From Clostridium_AM sp900759715 (GTDB lineage: Bacteria; Bacillota; Clostridia; Clostridiales; Clostridiaceae): a stretch of 64,000 nt of DNA. Location of the stretch: contig CAAEXF010000019.1 in assembly GCA_900759715.1 (NCBI GenBank), positions 1 through 64,000 on the forward strand. Direction: 5' to 3'. Under the pieces are notes generated by a model that was not told where the DNA came from, did not search any database, and was given only the letters and a program-made list of their open reading frames with translations. Every line of letters begins with the position of its first letter. The first letter of the stretch is position 1. A program made the translations under genes and the position numbers. Positions 9,137 through 18,585 of the stretch are shown piece after piece.

Positions 9137-9423
9137 CATTTGTAATACTAAATGTATAATTAGAATAAATGTACAATTAATTATTCATCATACTATTTAT
9201 TTAGAATAATGTGATAATTTTCAAAATGCTTACTATGAATCTATAAGAAGAATCTTAAAGAAAAAGTACCTAAAAATAAATCCTATATCTAAAAAATGCG
9301 AAATATCAACTAAAAACCATGAAAAATATACGGATATAAAGTTATGATAAAATTGTAGGATAATATATAATCATTCCATGCCTATAAAATTTATAAAAAA
9401 TTTACTTTTGAGGTGTGGAAAAA
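9137..9423 (+). other. AT-rich leader before kimA, no motif recognised
   Basis: About 290 bp of AT-rich DNA without a convincing open reading frame. I looked for a c-di-AMP (ydaO-type) riboswitch, expected for potassium importers of this family, and did not see its conserved GC-rich segments. Short hairpins are possible but none is convincing. Confidence 0.4.
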
Positions 9424-11265
9424 ATGGAATTAAAATTAGGAAGATGGCTTATAGGTAGAACTCTTAAAACAGACGAGCTTAAAGATGAAAAGTTTAATGT
9501 ATTTTGGGGTCTACCTATTTTATCCAGTGACGCTATATCATCTGTAGCATATGCAGGTGAGGAAATATTGTGGGTGCTTGTTCCTATATTAGGATTGATG
9601 TCCTACAAATATATGTTTTATGCAGCACTGTGCATAGTATTTTTAATGTTTTTATTAGTATTTTCTTACAGACAAACAATTGATAATTATCCTAATGGTG
9701 GTGGAGCTTATATAGTTGCAAAGGACAACCTTGGAACTATACCGGGGCTTACAGCAGGAGCATCACTTACTATAGATTATATTCTAACTGTTGCAGTAAG
9801 TACTAGTGCGGGAACAGCAGCTATAACATCGGCATTTCCGTCACTTTTACCGCATAAGATATCTATAACAATTGGTTTTATAATATTATTAACTATAGGA
9901 AATCTTAGGGGAATAAGAGAATCTTCTAAGATATTTGGTATTCCTACTTACTTATTTATGATATCTGTTTTATCTATGATAGTAATAGGAGTAGTTAAGG
10001 TATATATATTTGGATACACTCCTCAGGCAATGTATTCAATACCAAATGCCACAGGAGATATAACCCTATTTTTATTCCTTAGGGCTTTTGCTTCAGGGTG
10101 TACAGCCTTAACGGGAATTGAAGCAGTTAGTAATGGTATTCCAAGCTTTAAAGATCCAGCACAAAAAAATGCAAAAAAAGTTTTAGGACTGCTTGCACTT
10201 GTAGTACTGTTTATATTTGGTGGATTATCATATCTGGCAACTTTATACCATGCAGTACCTAGCACAGAGGTTACAGTAATAGCACAGATATCTTCGCAGG
10301 TTTTTGGTTCAGGCTTTATGTTCTATGTAATTCAAGCAACTACGGCAATTATATTGATAATGGCTGCGAATACTGCTTTTGCAGGGCTTCCATTGCTTTT
10401 AGCACTTATGGCTAAGGATGGATATGTACCAAGACAGTTTACCAAAAGAGGTAAAAGACTAGGTTTTTCTAATGGGATTATAGCCTTATCTTTCATGGCG
10501 TCAATTTTGGTTATATTATTTAGAGGAGAAACTCACCTTTTGATGCCGCTATATGCTGTTGGAGTATTTATATCTTTTACGTTGTCTCAGACTGGTATGT
10601 TAACAAGATGGTTTAGAACAAAAGAAAAGGGCTGGAGACATAAAGCTGTAATTAATGGAATGGGTGCAGTAGTAACATTTGTAACTGTTATAATAATTGG
10701 TGTAACTAAGTTTGTACATGGCGCTTGGATTGTTTGCATATTGATGCCTATATTTGTTACAATAATGTTAAAAATAAGACATCACTATGAAAAAGTTGCA
10801 AAACAATTAAAATTAGATATATGTGAAAGACCAAAGCATGTAGATCTTGCAGAACAAAAAAGATACGTTATAGTTCCAATTGATACTTTAAATAAATCAT
10901 TCTTGAAGGCATTAAATTATGCGAGAACTATGTCTGACAATATAATACTTTTCCATGTATCCGTTGATGATGTAGCTACCGCAAAACTTCTGAAAAAATG
11001 GGATGAATATGGTGTAGGTATTCCTATAGTTGTAAAAAAATCGCCATATAGAAACATTGTAAGTCCATTGGTTAAATTTATTGAATCGGAAGAATATGCA
11101 GCAGGACCTATGGATACTGTAACTGTGGTAATGCCTCAGTTTATAACTACTACATGGTGGGGAAATATACTTCATAATCAAACATCATTAGTTATTAGAA
11201 CAATGCTTTTAAGAAGAAGAAATATTGCTATGGTAACTATACCATATATACTTGAGGATGATTAA
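9424..11265 (+). CDS. kimA: High-affinity potassium importer, KimA family
   Basis: A 613-aa APC-superfamily membrane protein with about 12 hydrophobic segments and a soluble USP-like C-terminal domain. It matches Bacillus KimA (YdaO) along its length: LSSDAISSVAYAGEEIL, SYRQTIDNYPNGGGAY, LTVAVSTSAGTAAITSAFPS, ALTGIEAVSNGIP and, near the end, VVMPQFITTTWW with HNQTSL. KimA imports K+ with protons and is inhibited by c-di-AMP. Start: ATG 9424 with GAGGTG 8 nt upstream, preferred to GTG 9415. It is followed by a strong terminator and stands alone. An older name would be 'amino acid permease'. Confidence 0.88.
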   Translation: MELKLGRWLIGRTLKTDELKDEKFNVFWGLPILSSDAISSVAYAGEEILWVLVPILGLMSYKYMFYAALCIVFLMFLLVFSYRQTIDNYPNGGGAYIVAKDNLGTIPGLTAGASLTIDYILTVAVSTSAGTAAITSAFPSLLPHKISITIGFIILLTIGNLRGIRESSKIFGIPTYLFMISVLSMIVIGVVKVYIFGYTPQAMYSIPNATGDITLFLFLRAFASGCTALTGIEAVSNGIPSFKDPAQKNAKKVLGLLALVVLFIFGGLSYLATLYHAVPSTEVTVIAQISSQVFGSGFMFYVIQATTAIILIMAANTAFAGLPLLLALMAKDGYVPRQFTKRGKRLGFSNGIIALSFMASILVILFRGETHLLMPLYAVGVFISFTLSQTGMLTRWFRTKEKGWRHKAVINGMGAVVTFVTVIIIGVTKFVHGAWIVCILMPIFVTIMLKIRHHYEKVAKQLKLDICERPKHVDLAEQKRYVIVPIDTLNKSFLKALNYARTMSDNIILFHVSVDDVATAKLLKKWDEYGVGIPIVVKKSPYRNIVSPLVKFIESEEYAAGPMDTVTVVMPQFITTTWWGNILHNQTSLVIRTMLLRRRNIAMVTIPYILEDD

Positions 11266-11302
11266 GCATATATGGTATAGATAAAGGGTATATAAATATA
11301 AT

Positions 11303-11330
11303 AAAGAGGGCTGAAGGCCCTCTTTATTTT
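11303..11330 (+). terminator. Terminator after kimA
   Basis: AAAGAGGGC (11303-11311) pairs perfectly with GCCCTCTTT (11317-11325) across loop TGAAG, followed by ATTTT. A classic intrinsic terminator 38 nt after the stop. Confidence 0.85.
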
Positions 11331-11372
11331 GCTTTAGAAGAAAAGTATAATTGAGCTAGATATTAAAGTTAG

Positions 11373-11603
11373 TTGACAATTGACAGTGGACAGAGGACAG
11401 TGAAGGAGGATTTTTCTCTACTTTGTTACGAAAAATCTTTAAATTTATATTAAAGAAACTCCTGCTCTTTTGTTTTGCAGGAGTAGACTATGTGTAAGCG
11501 ATGTTTTGCTTTAGCAAAAGGAGCCTTAAAAATAAACTAGTTTTCTGACGTAAGGAAGAAAACTCACCTTCACTGTCAATTGTCCACTGTCAACTGTCCT
11601 CTA
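11373..11603. repeat. Heptamer-armed inverted repeat, copy B
   Basis: A 231-bp copy. The left arm is in 7-nt steps (TTGACAA, TTGACAG, TGGACAG, AGGACAG) and the right arm is complementary. Internal hairpins: GATTTTTC...CGAAAAATC; TTTTGC-TTTA-GCAAAA; and AGTTTTCTG...GAAGAAAACT. It carries an extra small hairpin (ACTCCTGC...GCAGGAGT) absent from the other copies, which looks like an insertion. It fills most of the gap before the M16 peptidase and would be its 5' untranslated region if transcription starts upstream. Confidence 0.75.
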
Positions 11604-11624
11604 ATAAAAATTTTGGAGGTAATT

Positions 11625-12851
11625 ATGGAAAAGTACATATTGAAAAATGGAATTAAATTAATATATGAATATAGAGCAGCGGATATCACATCCTTTTGTA
11701 TCGGTTTTAATGCAGGTGCATTAGAGGAAAGAGATAAGTTCAAGCTCGGCACTGCTCATGCTGTAGAGCACATGATATCAAAGGGAACAAAGAATAGAAC
11801 TGAAAAAGAGATAAATGAACTTTGTGATGAGATTTTTGGATTTGAAAATGCAATGACAAATTTTCCTTATGTAATATATTATGGAACCTCACTTTCACAG
11901 GATTTTGAGAGAGGCTTTGAGCTTTATTCTGATATGATTTTGAATGCTACCTTTCCAGAGCAGGGATTTAAAGAAGAGATGAATATTATATTAGAAGAGC
12001 TTAAGGAATGGAAAGATGATGTATACCAATATTGTGAAGATAGTTTATTAAGTAATGCTTTTAATAAAAAGAGAATTAAAGATTTAATAATTGGTACAGA
12101 AGAAAGTGTAAAAGCTATTACTTTAGAGAATATAAAAAATTTTTATAATAGATACTATGCACCTGAAAATTGTGTTATAAGTGTATGTTCTTCATTAACT
12201 ATTGAAGATGTAATTTTTGTAGTAGAAAAATATTTCAAGGATTGGGAAAAAAGCTTTTGCGGCATTGAAGAAGATGAAAGAGAATACAATCAATATGAAA
12301 CATTTACTGAGAAAATTTCCAACATAAAAGGTGCTAAATTGCAATATCTTTTTAATATTGATTATCTAGATGAAGAGGAAATAAAAGCATTAAGCGTATT
12401 TAATGCAGCTTTTGGAGAAGGCACCAGCAGCATATTGTTCGACGAGATAAGAACGAAAAATGGACTTGCTTATGATGTAGGAAGCTTTATTAAAAATGAA
12501 AGAGGTATAAAGTTTTTTACCATTAATATAGCAACCTCAGAGAAAAACATAGATAGAACTTTATCTATTGTTGATGATAGTATATATAAGATTAAAAATA
12601 GCACAGGATATTTTAATGAGAAGAAAATAAATTCATTGTGTAGAGGTATAAAACTTAAAAGACAGCTGAAACTTGAAAAATCAATTCAGCTTTGCAAAGA
12701 GTTGACTACCTATGAGCTGATGTATGGAGATGCTAAAAAAGTATATGATGAGGCAGCAGAGTTTGATTATATTGATGAAGAAAAAATACTAAAGGTTATT
12801 AATAAGGTTCTTAATAAGCCAACTATACAGATATTGACTCCTGGGAATTAA
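11625..12851 (+). CDS. M16 family zinc metallopeptidase
   Basis: A 408-aa processing-peptidase-like protein. The inverted zinc motif HxxEH is present as H45-A-V-E48-H49, with the downstream acidic ligand probably in the ILEELKEWKDD region (about 125). The second M16 half (about 190-400) includes LAYDVGS, the usual substrate-side motif (R/K...Y). Length is that of a single-chain two-domain M16B protein. ATG 11625 has TTGGAGG upstream; the earlier in-frame ATG lies inside the repeat element and lacks a ribosome site. No partner M16 gene is adjacent, so it probably forms a homodimer. The substrate is unknown. Confidence 0.82.
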   Translation: MEKYILKNGIKLIYEYRAADITSFCIGFNAGALEERDKFKLGTAHAVEHMISKGTKNRTEKEINELCDEIFGFENAMTNFPYVIYYGTSLSQDFERGFELYSDMILNATFPEQGFKEEMNIILEELKEWKDDVYQYCEDSLLSNAFNKKRIKDLIIGTEESVKAITLENIKNFYNRYYAPENCVISVCSSLTIEDVIFVVEKYFKDWEKSFCGIEEDEREYNQYETFTEKISNIKGAKLQYLFNIDYLDEEEIKALSVFNAAFGEGTSSILFDEIRTKNGLAYDVGSFIKNERGIKFFTINIATSEKNIDRTLSIVDDSIYKIKNSTGYFNEKKINSLCRGIKLKRQLKLEKSIQLCKELTTYELMYGDAKKVYDEAAEFDYIDEEKILKVINKVLNKPTIQILTPGN

Positions 12852-12992
12852 CTTTTTATTAAAAATATTTAGAATTATTTTACAAAGTGTTAAAAAATAG
12901 ATAGAATATAATTAAATACATTAGGTTATGGTTATATAATATGGTAAATTGGGTAAAATATATTAAATCTAAAGATATAAGGGGTGATGTAC

Positions 12993-13208
12993 ATGAGAAG
13001 AATACTAACAGTTGAAGGAATAAGCTGTAAAAATTGTGTAAAGCAAATTCACAGTGCCTTAATGGAATTGCCCGGAGTAAAATCAGTAGCCGTAGATGTG
13101 AGAACTAAAACAGCATTTTTAGAAAGCAACCCAAACCTAAAGAATGATGAAATTAAAGAAGCAATAGATGATGCAGGATATAAAGTAATTGAAATAGAAA
13201 AGGTATAG
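12993..13208 (+). CDS. Heavy-metal-associated (CopZ-like) protein
   Basis: A 71-aa single HMA domain (beta-alpha-beta-beta-alpha-beta). The metal-binding loop is GISCKNC, a Ser variant of the usual GMTCxxC with both cysteines kept. It probably binds Cu(I) or a similar metal in the cytosol as a chaperone. No P-type ATPase or CsoR lies next to it, so the partner must be elsewhere. Start ATG 12993 has AGGGGTG 6 nt upstream. The stop codon lies within a terminator hairpin shared with the convergent gene. Confidence 0.8.
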   Translation: MRRILTVEGISCKNCVKQIHSALMELPGVKSVAVDVRTKTAFLESNPNLKNDEIKEAIDDAGYKVIEIEKV

Positions 13209-13232
13209 CTAAGCACTATACCTTTTCTATTT
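13197..13232. terminator. Bidirectional terminator containing both stop codons
   Basis: GAAAAGGTATAG (13197-13208) pairs perfectly with CTATACCTTTTC (13216-13227) over a 7-nt loop, with T-runs outward on the + strand and A-runs upstream. The stop of the HMA gene is the end of the left arm and the stop of the convergent oxidoreductase is the start of the right arm. Confidence 0.82.
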
Positions 13233-13971
13233 TTCCAACTGAGGCTAAATAAACTGTAAACTCATTTTCACCGTCTATATTTAAAAGTTCATCTATTTTA
13301 TCTTGATCATAAGCAGCTATGGCACAAACACCAGAGCTTATTGATTCTGCTGATAGATATAAATTTTCACACATATGGCCAGCATCGAGAGCTATAAGTT
13401 TAGGTGCAGCTATATCATAGCGCCATTCCGTTCTATAAGGGATTGCAGTCCATATGAAGGTTACTGCAGATTTAGCTACAAATCTTTGATTAAAAGTAGC
13501 AGAACTAAGTTTTTTATCAAGGTTATCTATAGAATTTATAAATAAAAGTTTATGCTCTAATGGCAAATATCTATATAAGCCACTTTTAAGACCTTCTACC
13601 TTTAAAATAGCTAAGTAGGTCTCAAAGGGGTGTCTAGCTCCTGCAGAAGGAACAGTTCTTAATGTAGCATATCCTTTATTAACTATCTTTTTTACTCCTT
13701 GAACACTCCAAAGTAGAAATGAAAGCTCTTCTAAAGATAATTGTTCATCTGTAAAAAGACGTCTAGTTTTTCTACATTTCAACACATCTAAAACGTTCAT
13801 CTGACCGCAATTAAAATTTTCTACAGAAACTAGATCAATTAAAGTTGAAGAAGGTGAACAACTTTTTTGAACAGGAGGTTGAGGTAATTCTTTTTCTTGA
13901 TCTGTTTCAATATTATCTAATTCCTTAAACACACCAGCCTTTAAAAAATTTTTTGATATTTCTTTAGTCAT
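13216..13971 (-). CDS. SagB/ThcOx-type FMN oxidoreductase (nitroreductase fold)
   Basis: A 251-aa protein of the nitroreductase superfamily, SagB-type dehydrogenase branch. Features are RKTRRLF near the start of the domain (flavin phosphate contact), SAGARHPFE (the SagB-type signature), and the C-terminal AESISSGVCAIAAYD. In SagB clusters this fold oxidises azolines on peptides, but here no cyclodehydratase, precursor or transporter gene is nearby, so it is probably a stand-alone oxidoreductase with unknown substrate. The second ATG (13971) is chosen: the ribosome site AAAGGTGG (13981-13988) abuts the first ATG at 13980, leaving no spacing. Confidence 0.75.
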   Translation of the reverse strand: MTKEISKNFLKAGVFKELDNIETDQEKELPQPPVQKSCSPSSTLIDLVSVENFNCGQMNVLDVLKCRKTRRLFTDEQLSLEELSFLLWSVQGVKKIVNKGYATLRTVPSAGARHPFETYLAILKVEGLKSGLYRYLPLEHKLLFINSIDNLDKKLSSATFNQRFVAKSAVTFIWTAIPYRTEWRYDIAAPKLIALDAGHMCENLYLSAESISSGVCAIAAYDQDKIDELLNIDGENEFTVYLASVGKIEKV

Positions 13972-14036
13972 AAAAACCATCCACCTTTCTATTTTTGTTT
14001 TACAATATTTTTCTAATTATACTAATATTATAACAT

Positions 14037-14268
14037 AATAAAAATTTTACGAAGAAAAATTTTTATTAGAGGACAATTGACAGAGGACAGAGGACAATGA
14101 GGGTGAGTTTTCTTCCTTACGTCAGAAAACTAATTTATTTTTTAGGCTTGTTTTGCTAATGCAAAACACCGCTAATTTATATAAATTAAAGATTTTTCGT
14201 AGTGTAGCGGAGAAAAATCCTCCTTCACTGTCCTCTGTCCTCTAAAAAATAATACGTCGTATTATTTT
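14037..14268. repeat. Heptamer-armed inverted repeat with flanking hairpins, copy C
   Basis: The core, 14066-14245, has arms of 7-nt units (AGAGGAC, AATTGAC, AGAGGAC...). The inner order is opposite to copies D and F. Central hairpin GTTTTGC-TAAT-GCAAAAC. The left flank is a 12-bp hairpin (14037-14048/14056-14067) with ACGAAG in its loop. The right flank is a 10-bp hairpin AAAATAATAC-GTC-GTATTATTTT (14246-14268). It spans most of the gap between the divergent oxidoreductase and recJ. Confidence 0.78.
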
Positions 14269-14302
14269 TATAGTATAATATATAAAGAGAGAGGTGAATT
14301 GT

Positions 14303-16084
14303 TTGAAAAATAGTAAATGGATGTTAAGACGGAGTAAAATTGACATTAAAAAATTATCACAAAACACTGGAATAAGCGAAATCATAGCTTCCATATTAGT
14401 AAATAGAAATATAAACACAGAAGAAGATATAAGAAAATTTATGAATCCCGATATAGGATGCTTACATAATCCGCTGCTAATGAAGGACATGGACAAAGGC
14501 ACAGATATAATGGTAAATGCTTTAAAAAATAACAAAAAAATTGTAGTTTACGGAGATTACGATGCTGATGGAATAATCAGCACATATATTTTGTATTCAT
14601 CATTATTGAGATGTGGAGCCAACGTAAAATATCATATACCAGACAGAATTACTGAAGGATATGGTATAAATAGTGAAAGCTTAAAGCAGTTAAAAGAAGA
14701 GGGATATGAAGTTTTAATAACTTGTGACAATGGTATTTCAGCTATTGAGCAAATTAAACTTGCCAAAGAGCTTGGCATGAGTGTTATAGTTACAGACCAT
14801 CATGATATACCTTTTATAGAACTTGAAAATAATCAAAGAGAATTTGTAGTTCCTCAAGCGGATGCTGTAATAAATCCAAAACAAAAAGATTGCAGTTATC
14901 CCTTTAAGTCTCTATGTGGAGCAGGAGTTGCATTTAAGTTTACTCAGGTACTTTATGAAAAAATGGGTATAAATAAAGAAGAAGCTTATGATTTTATGCA
15001 GTATGCGGCTATAGGAACAATATGCGATGTTGTAGATCTAGTTGATGAAAATAGAATAATTGCTAAAAATGGACTAAAAATGATAAATCAGACTCAAAAT
15101 ATAGGAATAAAAGCATTAATAAAAGCAACATCACTAGAAGGCAAAAGAATAAGTTCTTATCATATAGGTTTTGTTTTAGGACCTTGTATTAATGCTACAG
15201 GAAGATTGGATAGTGCTAGTTTAGCGCTGCAACTTTTACTACATAAAGATGAAAAAGGAGCATCAGAGCTTGCAACAAAGCTTCATGCTTTGAATATAGA
15301 AAGACAGAACATGACCGTTGAAAGTGTAAATGAAATTATAGACATAATAGAAAATTCTAAAATGAAAGATGATAAAGTTTTAGTTGTATATAAGCCAGAT
15401 GTTCATGAAAGTATAGCGGGAATAGTGGCAGGAAGACTTAAGGAAAAATATAATGTTCCATCTATTGTGCTAACGCAAGGTGAAAAAATGCCTAAGGGCT
15501 CTGGTAGGTCTATCGAGGAATATAATATGTTTGAAGAACTTATAAAATGTAAAGATCTAATTGAAAAGTTTGGAGGACATCCTTTGGCGGCTGGATTATC
15601 AATAAAAGAAGAAAATATAGATGAGTTAAGACAGGCTTTAAATAATAGCTGTATTCTCACTAATGAAGATACAATACCTAAAATAAGAATAGATAAACAG
15701 CTGAAGTTAGATGAAATAACCTTTAAATTAATTGAGGATATAGAGCAGTTAGAACCTTTTGGAAAGGGGAACTCTGGACCTATTTTTGCAGAAAAAAATG
15801 TAACCATATTTAGAGCTTATTTTATAGGAAAAGAGAAGAATATACTTAAACTTTACTGTAGACCTCAAGGAAGCTTTGAAAAGATTGATGCTATATGTTT
15901 TGATGGAGCAGAAAAATTTAAAACACTGATAGAGGATACATATGGAGAAGAAAAGCTCCTAGATATTTTAAATAATAATCCTGCTAATATAAAAATGGAT
16001 TTAATATTTTCACCATCAATTAATGAGTATAACGGAAATACAAATCTACAGCTAATTGTAAAGGACTTTAGATTGGCAGACTAG
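14303..16084 (+). CDS. recJ: Single-stranded-DNA-specific exonuclease RecJ
   Basis: A 593-aa DHH-superfamily nuclease that degrades single-stranded DNA 5' to 3' in recombination and mismatch repair. DHH motifs are seen: GDYDADG (about residue 88) and VTDHHD (about 160). A DHHA1 RNA/DNA-binding region with CINATGRLDSA lies near 295, followed by the GGHPLAAGLSI segment and an OB-like C-terminus. TTG 14303 is taken as start, with GAGAGGTG about 6 nt upstream; GTG 14294 overlaps that site. A terminator follows, so it appears monocistronic. Confidence 0.9.
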   Translation: MKNSKWMLRRSKIDIKKLSQNTGISEIIASILVNRNINTEEDIRKFMNPDIGCLHNPLLMKDMDKGTDIMVNALKNNKKIVVYGDYDADGIISTYILYSSLLRCGANVKYHIPDRITEGYGINSESLKQLKEEGYEVLITCDNGISAIEQIKLAKELGMSVIVTDHHDIPFIELENNQREFVVPQADAVINPKQKDCSYPFKSLCGAGVAFKFTQVLYEKMGINKEEAYDFMQYAAIGTICDVVDLVDENRIIAKNGLKMINQTQNIGIKALIKATSLEGKRISSYHIGFVLGPCINATGRLDSASLALQLLLHKDEKGASELATKLHALNIERQNMTVESVNEIIDIIENSKMKDDKVLVVYKPDVHESIAGIVAGRLKEKYNVPSIVLTQGEKMPKGSGRSIEEYNMFEELIKCKDLIEKFGGHPLAAGLSIKEENIDELRQALNNSCILTNEDTIPKIRIDKQLKLDEITFKLIEDIEQLEPFGKGNSGPIFAEKNVTIFRAYFIGKEKNILKLYCRPQGSFEKIDAICFDGAEKFKTLIEDTYGEEKLLDILNNNPANIKMDLIFSPSINEYNGNTNLQLIVKDFRLAD

Positions 16085-16095
16085 GTTATATACCC

Positions 16096-16126
16096 ATAAG
16101 CCCCAGGCAAAGGGGCTTATTATTTT
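16096..16126 (+). terminator. Terminator after recJ
   Basis: ATAAGCCCC (16096-16104) pairs perfectly with GGGGCTTAT (16112-16120) over loop AGGCAAA, followed by TATTTT. Confidence 0.87.
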
Positions 16127-16316
16127 GTATGACAAAGTTTAACACAATAATGCTTAATTATTATACACAGCTTTGCAGTAAATTATAAAATTTAGAAGGA
16201 ATTTTCATATTTAGCATAGAATTTAATATAAATTGAAATAAAATAAAACTTGCTTGAAGAAATCTAGAAGCAATAGTCATAGAATAAACGTTATTATTTG
16301 GGGGAGAAGGTTGTTA

Positions 16317-18383
16317 ATGAAAAATTTTATAGATAATTTATTTAAGATTAGCAATTTTGCGGAAAATATAATAGAGGCATTACCATATCTTGTATATATA
16401 ACCGACAATGAGGGAGAAGTGCTTTATATTAATAAAAAAGGGGAAGATAAACTAATCAACAATGGTTTTGCGAATTTTAAAAATGCATATAACTTTTTTT
16501 ATAATTATGAAGTATTTTTAGAAAATGAAACCAAACTGGAGTTAAGTAGCTTTCCATTATATAAATCTTTAAAGAGTGGAGAAGAAGTTAAGAATTTAAC
16601 ATTAAAATATAAAATTGAAGAAAGAGATTTATACATTTCTATGTCTAGCTTTCCTATATTTAAAGATAATGAAGTTATAGGGGCTATTGTAAATTTAAGA
16701 GATATAACAGATGAATATTTAAGAGAACTAAAAATTAAAAATGAAAGAGAAAAGTTTCTAGAGTTATCAACGGAGTTAAAAACGAAATGTGATATTATAG
16801 AAATACTAAGAAGTAGAGAAAAAGAACATCTTATGCATTTGAAAGATGTTATAAACAATATATCAGAAGGTATAATGGTTTTAGATTTAAATGAAAAGTT
16901 AAGTCTATGCAATAAAGCAGTTTTTAACATTCTTAATTTAAGTGCTATAGAACTGGTAAATACAAAAAGATTCCTTGAAAAATATGAAACTACAGTACTT
17001 GAGAATGAGAACCAAGATATTACAGACTTATATTATTATTATATTAAAAATAAAAAACCAGTAAAGAACCTGGTGTTTAGACTTAGAGAAAAGAAGACTT
17101 CGGAAATAAAGTATTTAGAGGTAAGTAGTGCTCCAATTACCAATAAAAATGAAGAATTGATTTATACTATATTGACAATCAAAGATGTGACAGAAACCAA
17201 ACTTCACCAGATAAATGCAGAGGAGCAAGCTGATTTTGTAAAAGATGTAGTCAATACTGTAGAAGTTCCTATAGCAGTGGTAGATTACCCCAATATAACA
17301 TACAGACTTAACAATAAAAAATATGATGAGATTATGACCTATGGTGATACTAATTTAGTATCTAAAATCGAAGAGGATAGTATCCTTAAATACATAAATA
17401 ACGACTTATATAAAATATTAGTAAATGTAGGAGAAAAATTTAGGCCTTATACTATAAGTCCCTACAGAGTAAAATCAACTAAAGGTGAAGAGCGGTTCTA
17501 CAAAATTAAATTTATACCCTGTAAAAACAAGGATAATACTACAAGAATACATATCCATGGGTCAGATATAACAGAAGAAGTAAATAGAAACATTGAACTT
17601 GAAAAATTAACAAAGCTGAAAGATGAGTTTTTTACCATTATTTCGCATGAATTAAGAACTCCTTTAACAATAATGTATTCCTCTCTACAACTTGCTAATG
17701 ACGTATATAGTAATGAAATAACTCCAAATATAGATAAAACTCTTGCAAGAATTAATCAAAACTGCAGTAGATTATTAAAGTTAATTAACAACATACTTGA
17801 TATATCAAAAGCTGAGGCTGGATTTTTAACTTTAAATAATACTGACTTTGATATAGTATATGTAAGTGAAACAGTAGTTAACTCTACTAATTCATATGCT
17901 ACAAGTAAAGGCATAGAATTAATATTTGATACCAATGAAGAAGAATGTAACGTAAGACTTGATAAGGATAAATATGAGAAAATATTGTTAAATTTATTAT
18001 CAAATGCAGTTAAATTCACACCAGAAGGCAAACAAATTATTGTTTCACTAAATATGGAAGAAGATAACTTCTGTTTAAGTGTAAGGGATTTTGGAGTTGG
18101 CATACCAGTAGATAAGATAGATTTGATATTTGACAGATTTGCACAGGTAAACAGCTCATTATCAAGAAGGGCCGAAGGAACAGGAATAGGACTTGCCCTT
18201 GTGAAAAAATTTGTGGAGCTTATGGGAGGGGAAATAAAAGTAGTAAGTGAACCGGGAAAGGGAACAGAATTTATAGTGAAATTTAAAAAGATAAGTGTTA
18301 AAACCAACCATCTAAGTAATTATGCCATTCTTACTGAAAACTTAGACGATAGAATAAATATAGAGTTCTCAGATATAAATTAA
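16317..18383 (+). CDS. Orphan PAS-domain sensor histidine kinase
   Basis: A 688-aa soluble kinase with no clear membrane segment. Two to three PAS domains span about residues 20-410 (ALPYLVYITDNEGEVLYINKKGE; VINNISEGIMVLDLNEKLSLCN; a third with VVDYPNITYRLN). The HisKA box FTIISHELRTPLT has phospho-acceptor about His444. The HATPase domain has NLLSNAVKFTPEG (N-box), DFGVGIP (G1) and GTGIGLALVKK (G2). No response regulator is adjacent. Orphan kinases of this design in clostridia often feed Spo0A, but nothing in the sequence shows the partner. ATG 16317 has GGGGGAGAAGG upstream. Confidence 0.87.
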   Translation: MKNFIDNLFKISNFAENIIEALPYLVYITDNEGEVLYINKKGEDKLINNGFANFKNAYNFFYNYEVFLENETKLELSSFPLYKSLKSGEEVKNLTLKYKIEERDLYISMSSFPIFKDNEVIGAIVNLRDITDEYLRELKIKNEREKFLELSTELKTKCDIIEILRSREKEHLMHLKDVINNISEGIMVLDLNEKLSLCNKAVFNILNLSAIELVNTKRFLEKYETTVLENENQDITDLYYYYIKNKKPVKNLVFRLREKKTSEIKYLEVSSAPITNKNEELIYTILTIKDVTETKLHQINAEEQADFVKDVVNTVEVPIAVVDYPNITYRLNNKKYDEIMTYGDTNLVSKIEEDSILKYINNDLYKILVNVGEKFRPYTISPYRVKSTKGEERFYKIKFIPCKNKDNTTRIHIHGSDITEEVNRNIELEKLTKLKDEFFTIISHELRTPLTIMYSSLQLANDVYSNEITPNIDKTLARINQNCSRLLKLINNILDISKAEAGFLTLNNTDFDIVYVSETVVNSTNSYATSKGIELIFDTNEEECNVRLDKDKYEKILLNLLSNAVKFTPEGKQIIVSLNMEEDNFCLSVRDFGVGIPVDKIDLIFDRFAQVNSSLSRRAEGTGIGLALVKKFVELMGGEIKVVSEPGKGTEFIVKFKKISVKTNHLSNYAILTENLDDRINIEFSDIN

Positions 18384-18413
18384 GTATAGGGTTTTAACCC
18401 TATACTTATTTTC
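18382..18413. terminator. Bidirectional terminator between kinase and spore-protein genes
   Basis: AAGTATAGGG pairs with CCCTATACTT (18382-18407) over a TTTTAA loop. It overlaps the stop codons of both convergent genes and is flanked by A- and T-rich tails. Confidence 0.78.
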
Positions 18414-18585
18414 CTATCAAATTCCTTTCATATTCTTCTACCATCTTTTTAACTATTGAGCCGTTTTCTCTAGAGGTTAGATTTCCCTTATATTCATACT
18501 CACCTTTGCCATGCAGTTCTAAAGCTGCTTCTATTTTAGCTTTATTTAATCCTTCCCTAGCTTGTGATATTTTTTTATCAGGCAT
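18406..18585 (-). CDS. Small acid-soluble spore protein, alpha/beta type (short, divergent)
   Basis: A 59-aa protein matching the alpha/beta SASP pattern, which coats spore DNA and protects it. The N-terminal helix segment is AREGLNKAKIEAALELHG and the C-terminal GNLTSRENGSIVKKMVEEYE corresponds to the conserved G(D/N)LT(S/A)R.NG...VK.M segment. It is shorter than the usual 60-75 aa and lacks the GG in the NGSVGG motif (here NGSIVK), so it is a minor or specialised member. The ATG at 18585 is chosen with AGAGGTGG upstream; an earlier in-frame ATG (18603) precedes that ribosome site. Sigma-G control is expected but no promoter was assigned. Confidence 0.72.
   Translation of the reverse strand: MPDKKISQAREGLNKAKIEAALELHGKGEYEYKGNLTSRENGSIVKKMVEEYERNLIGK

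Noticed and set aside
9137..9423. c-di-AMP riboswitch upstream of kimA
   Set aside because: It is expected from the family, but the conserved GC-rich segments of the ydaO motif are not present in this AT-rich gap.
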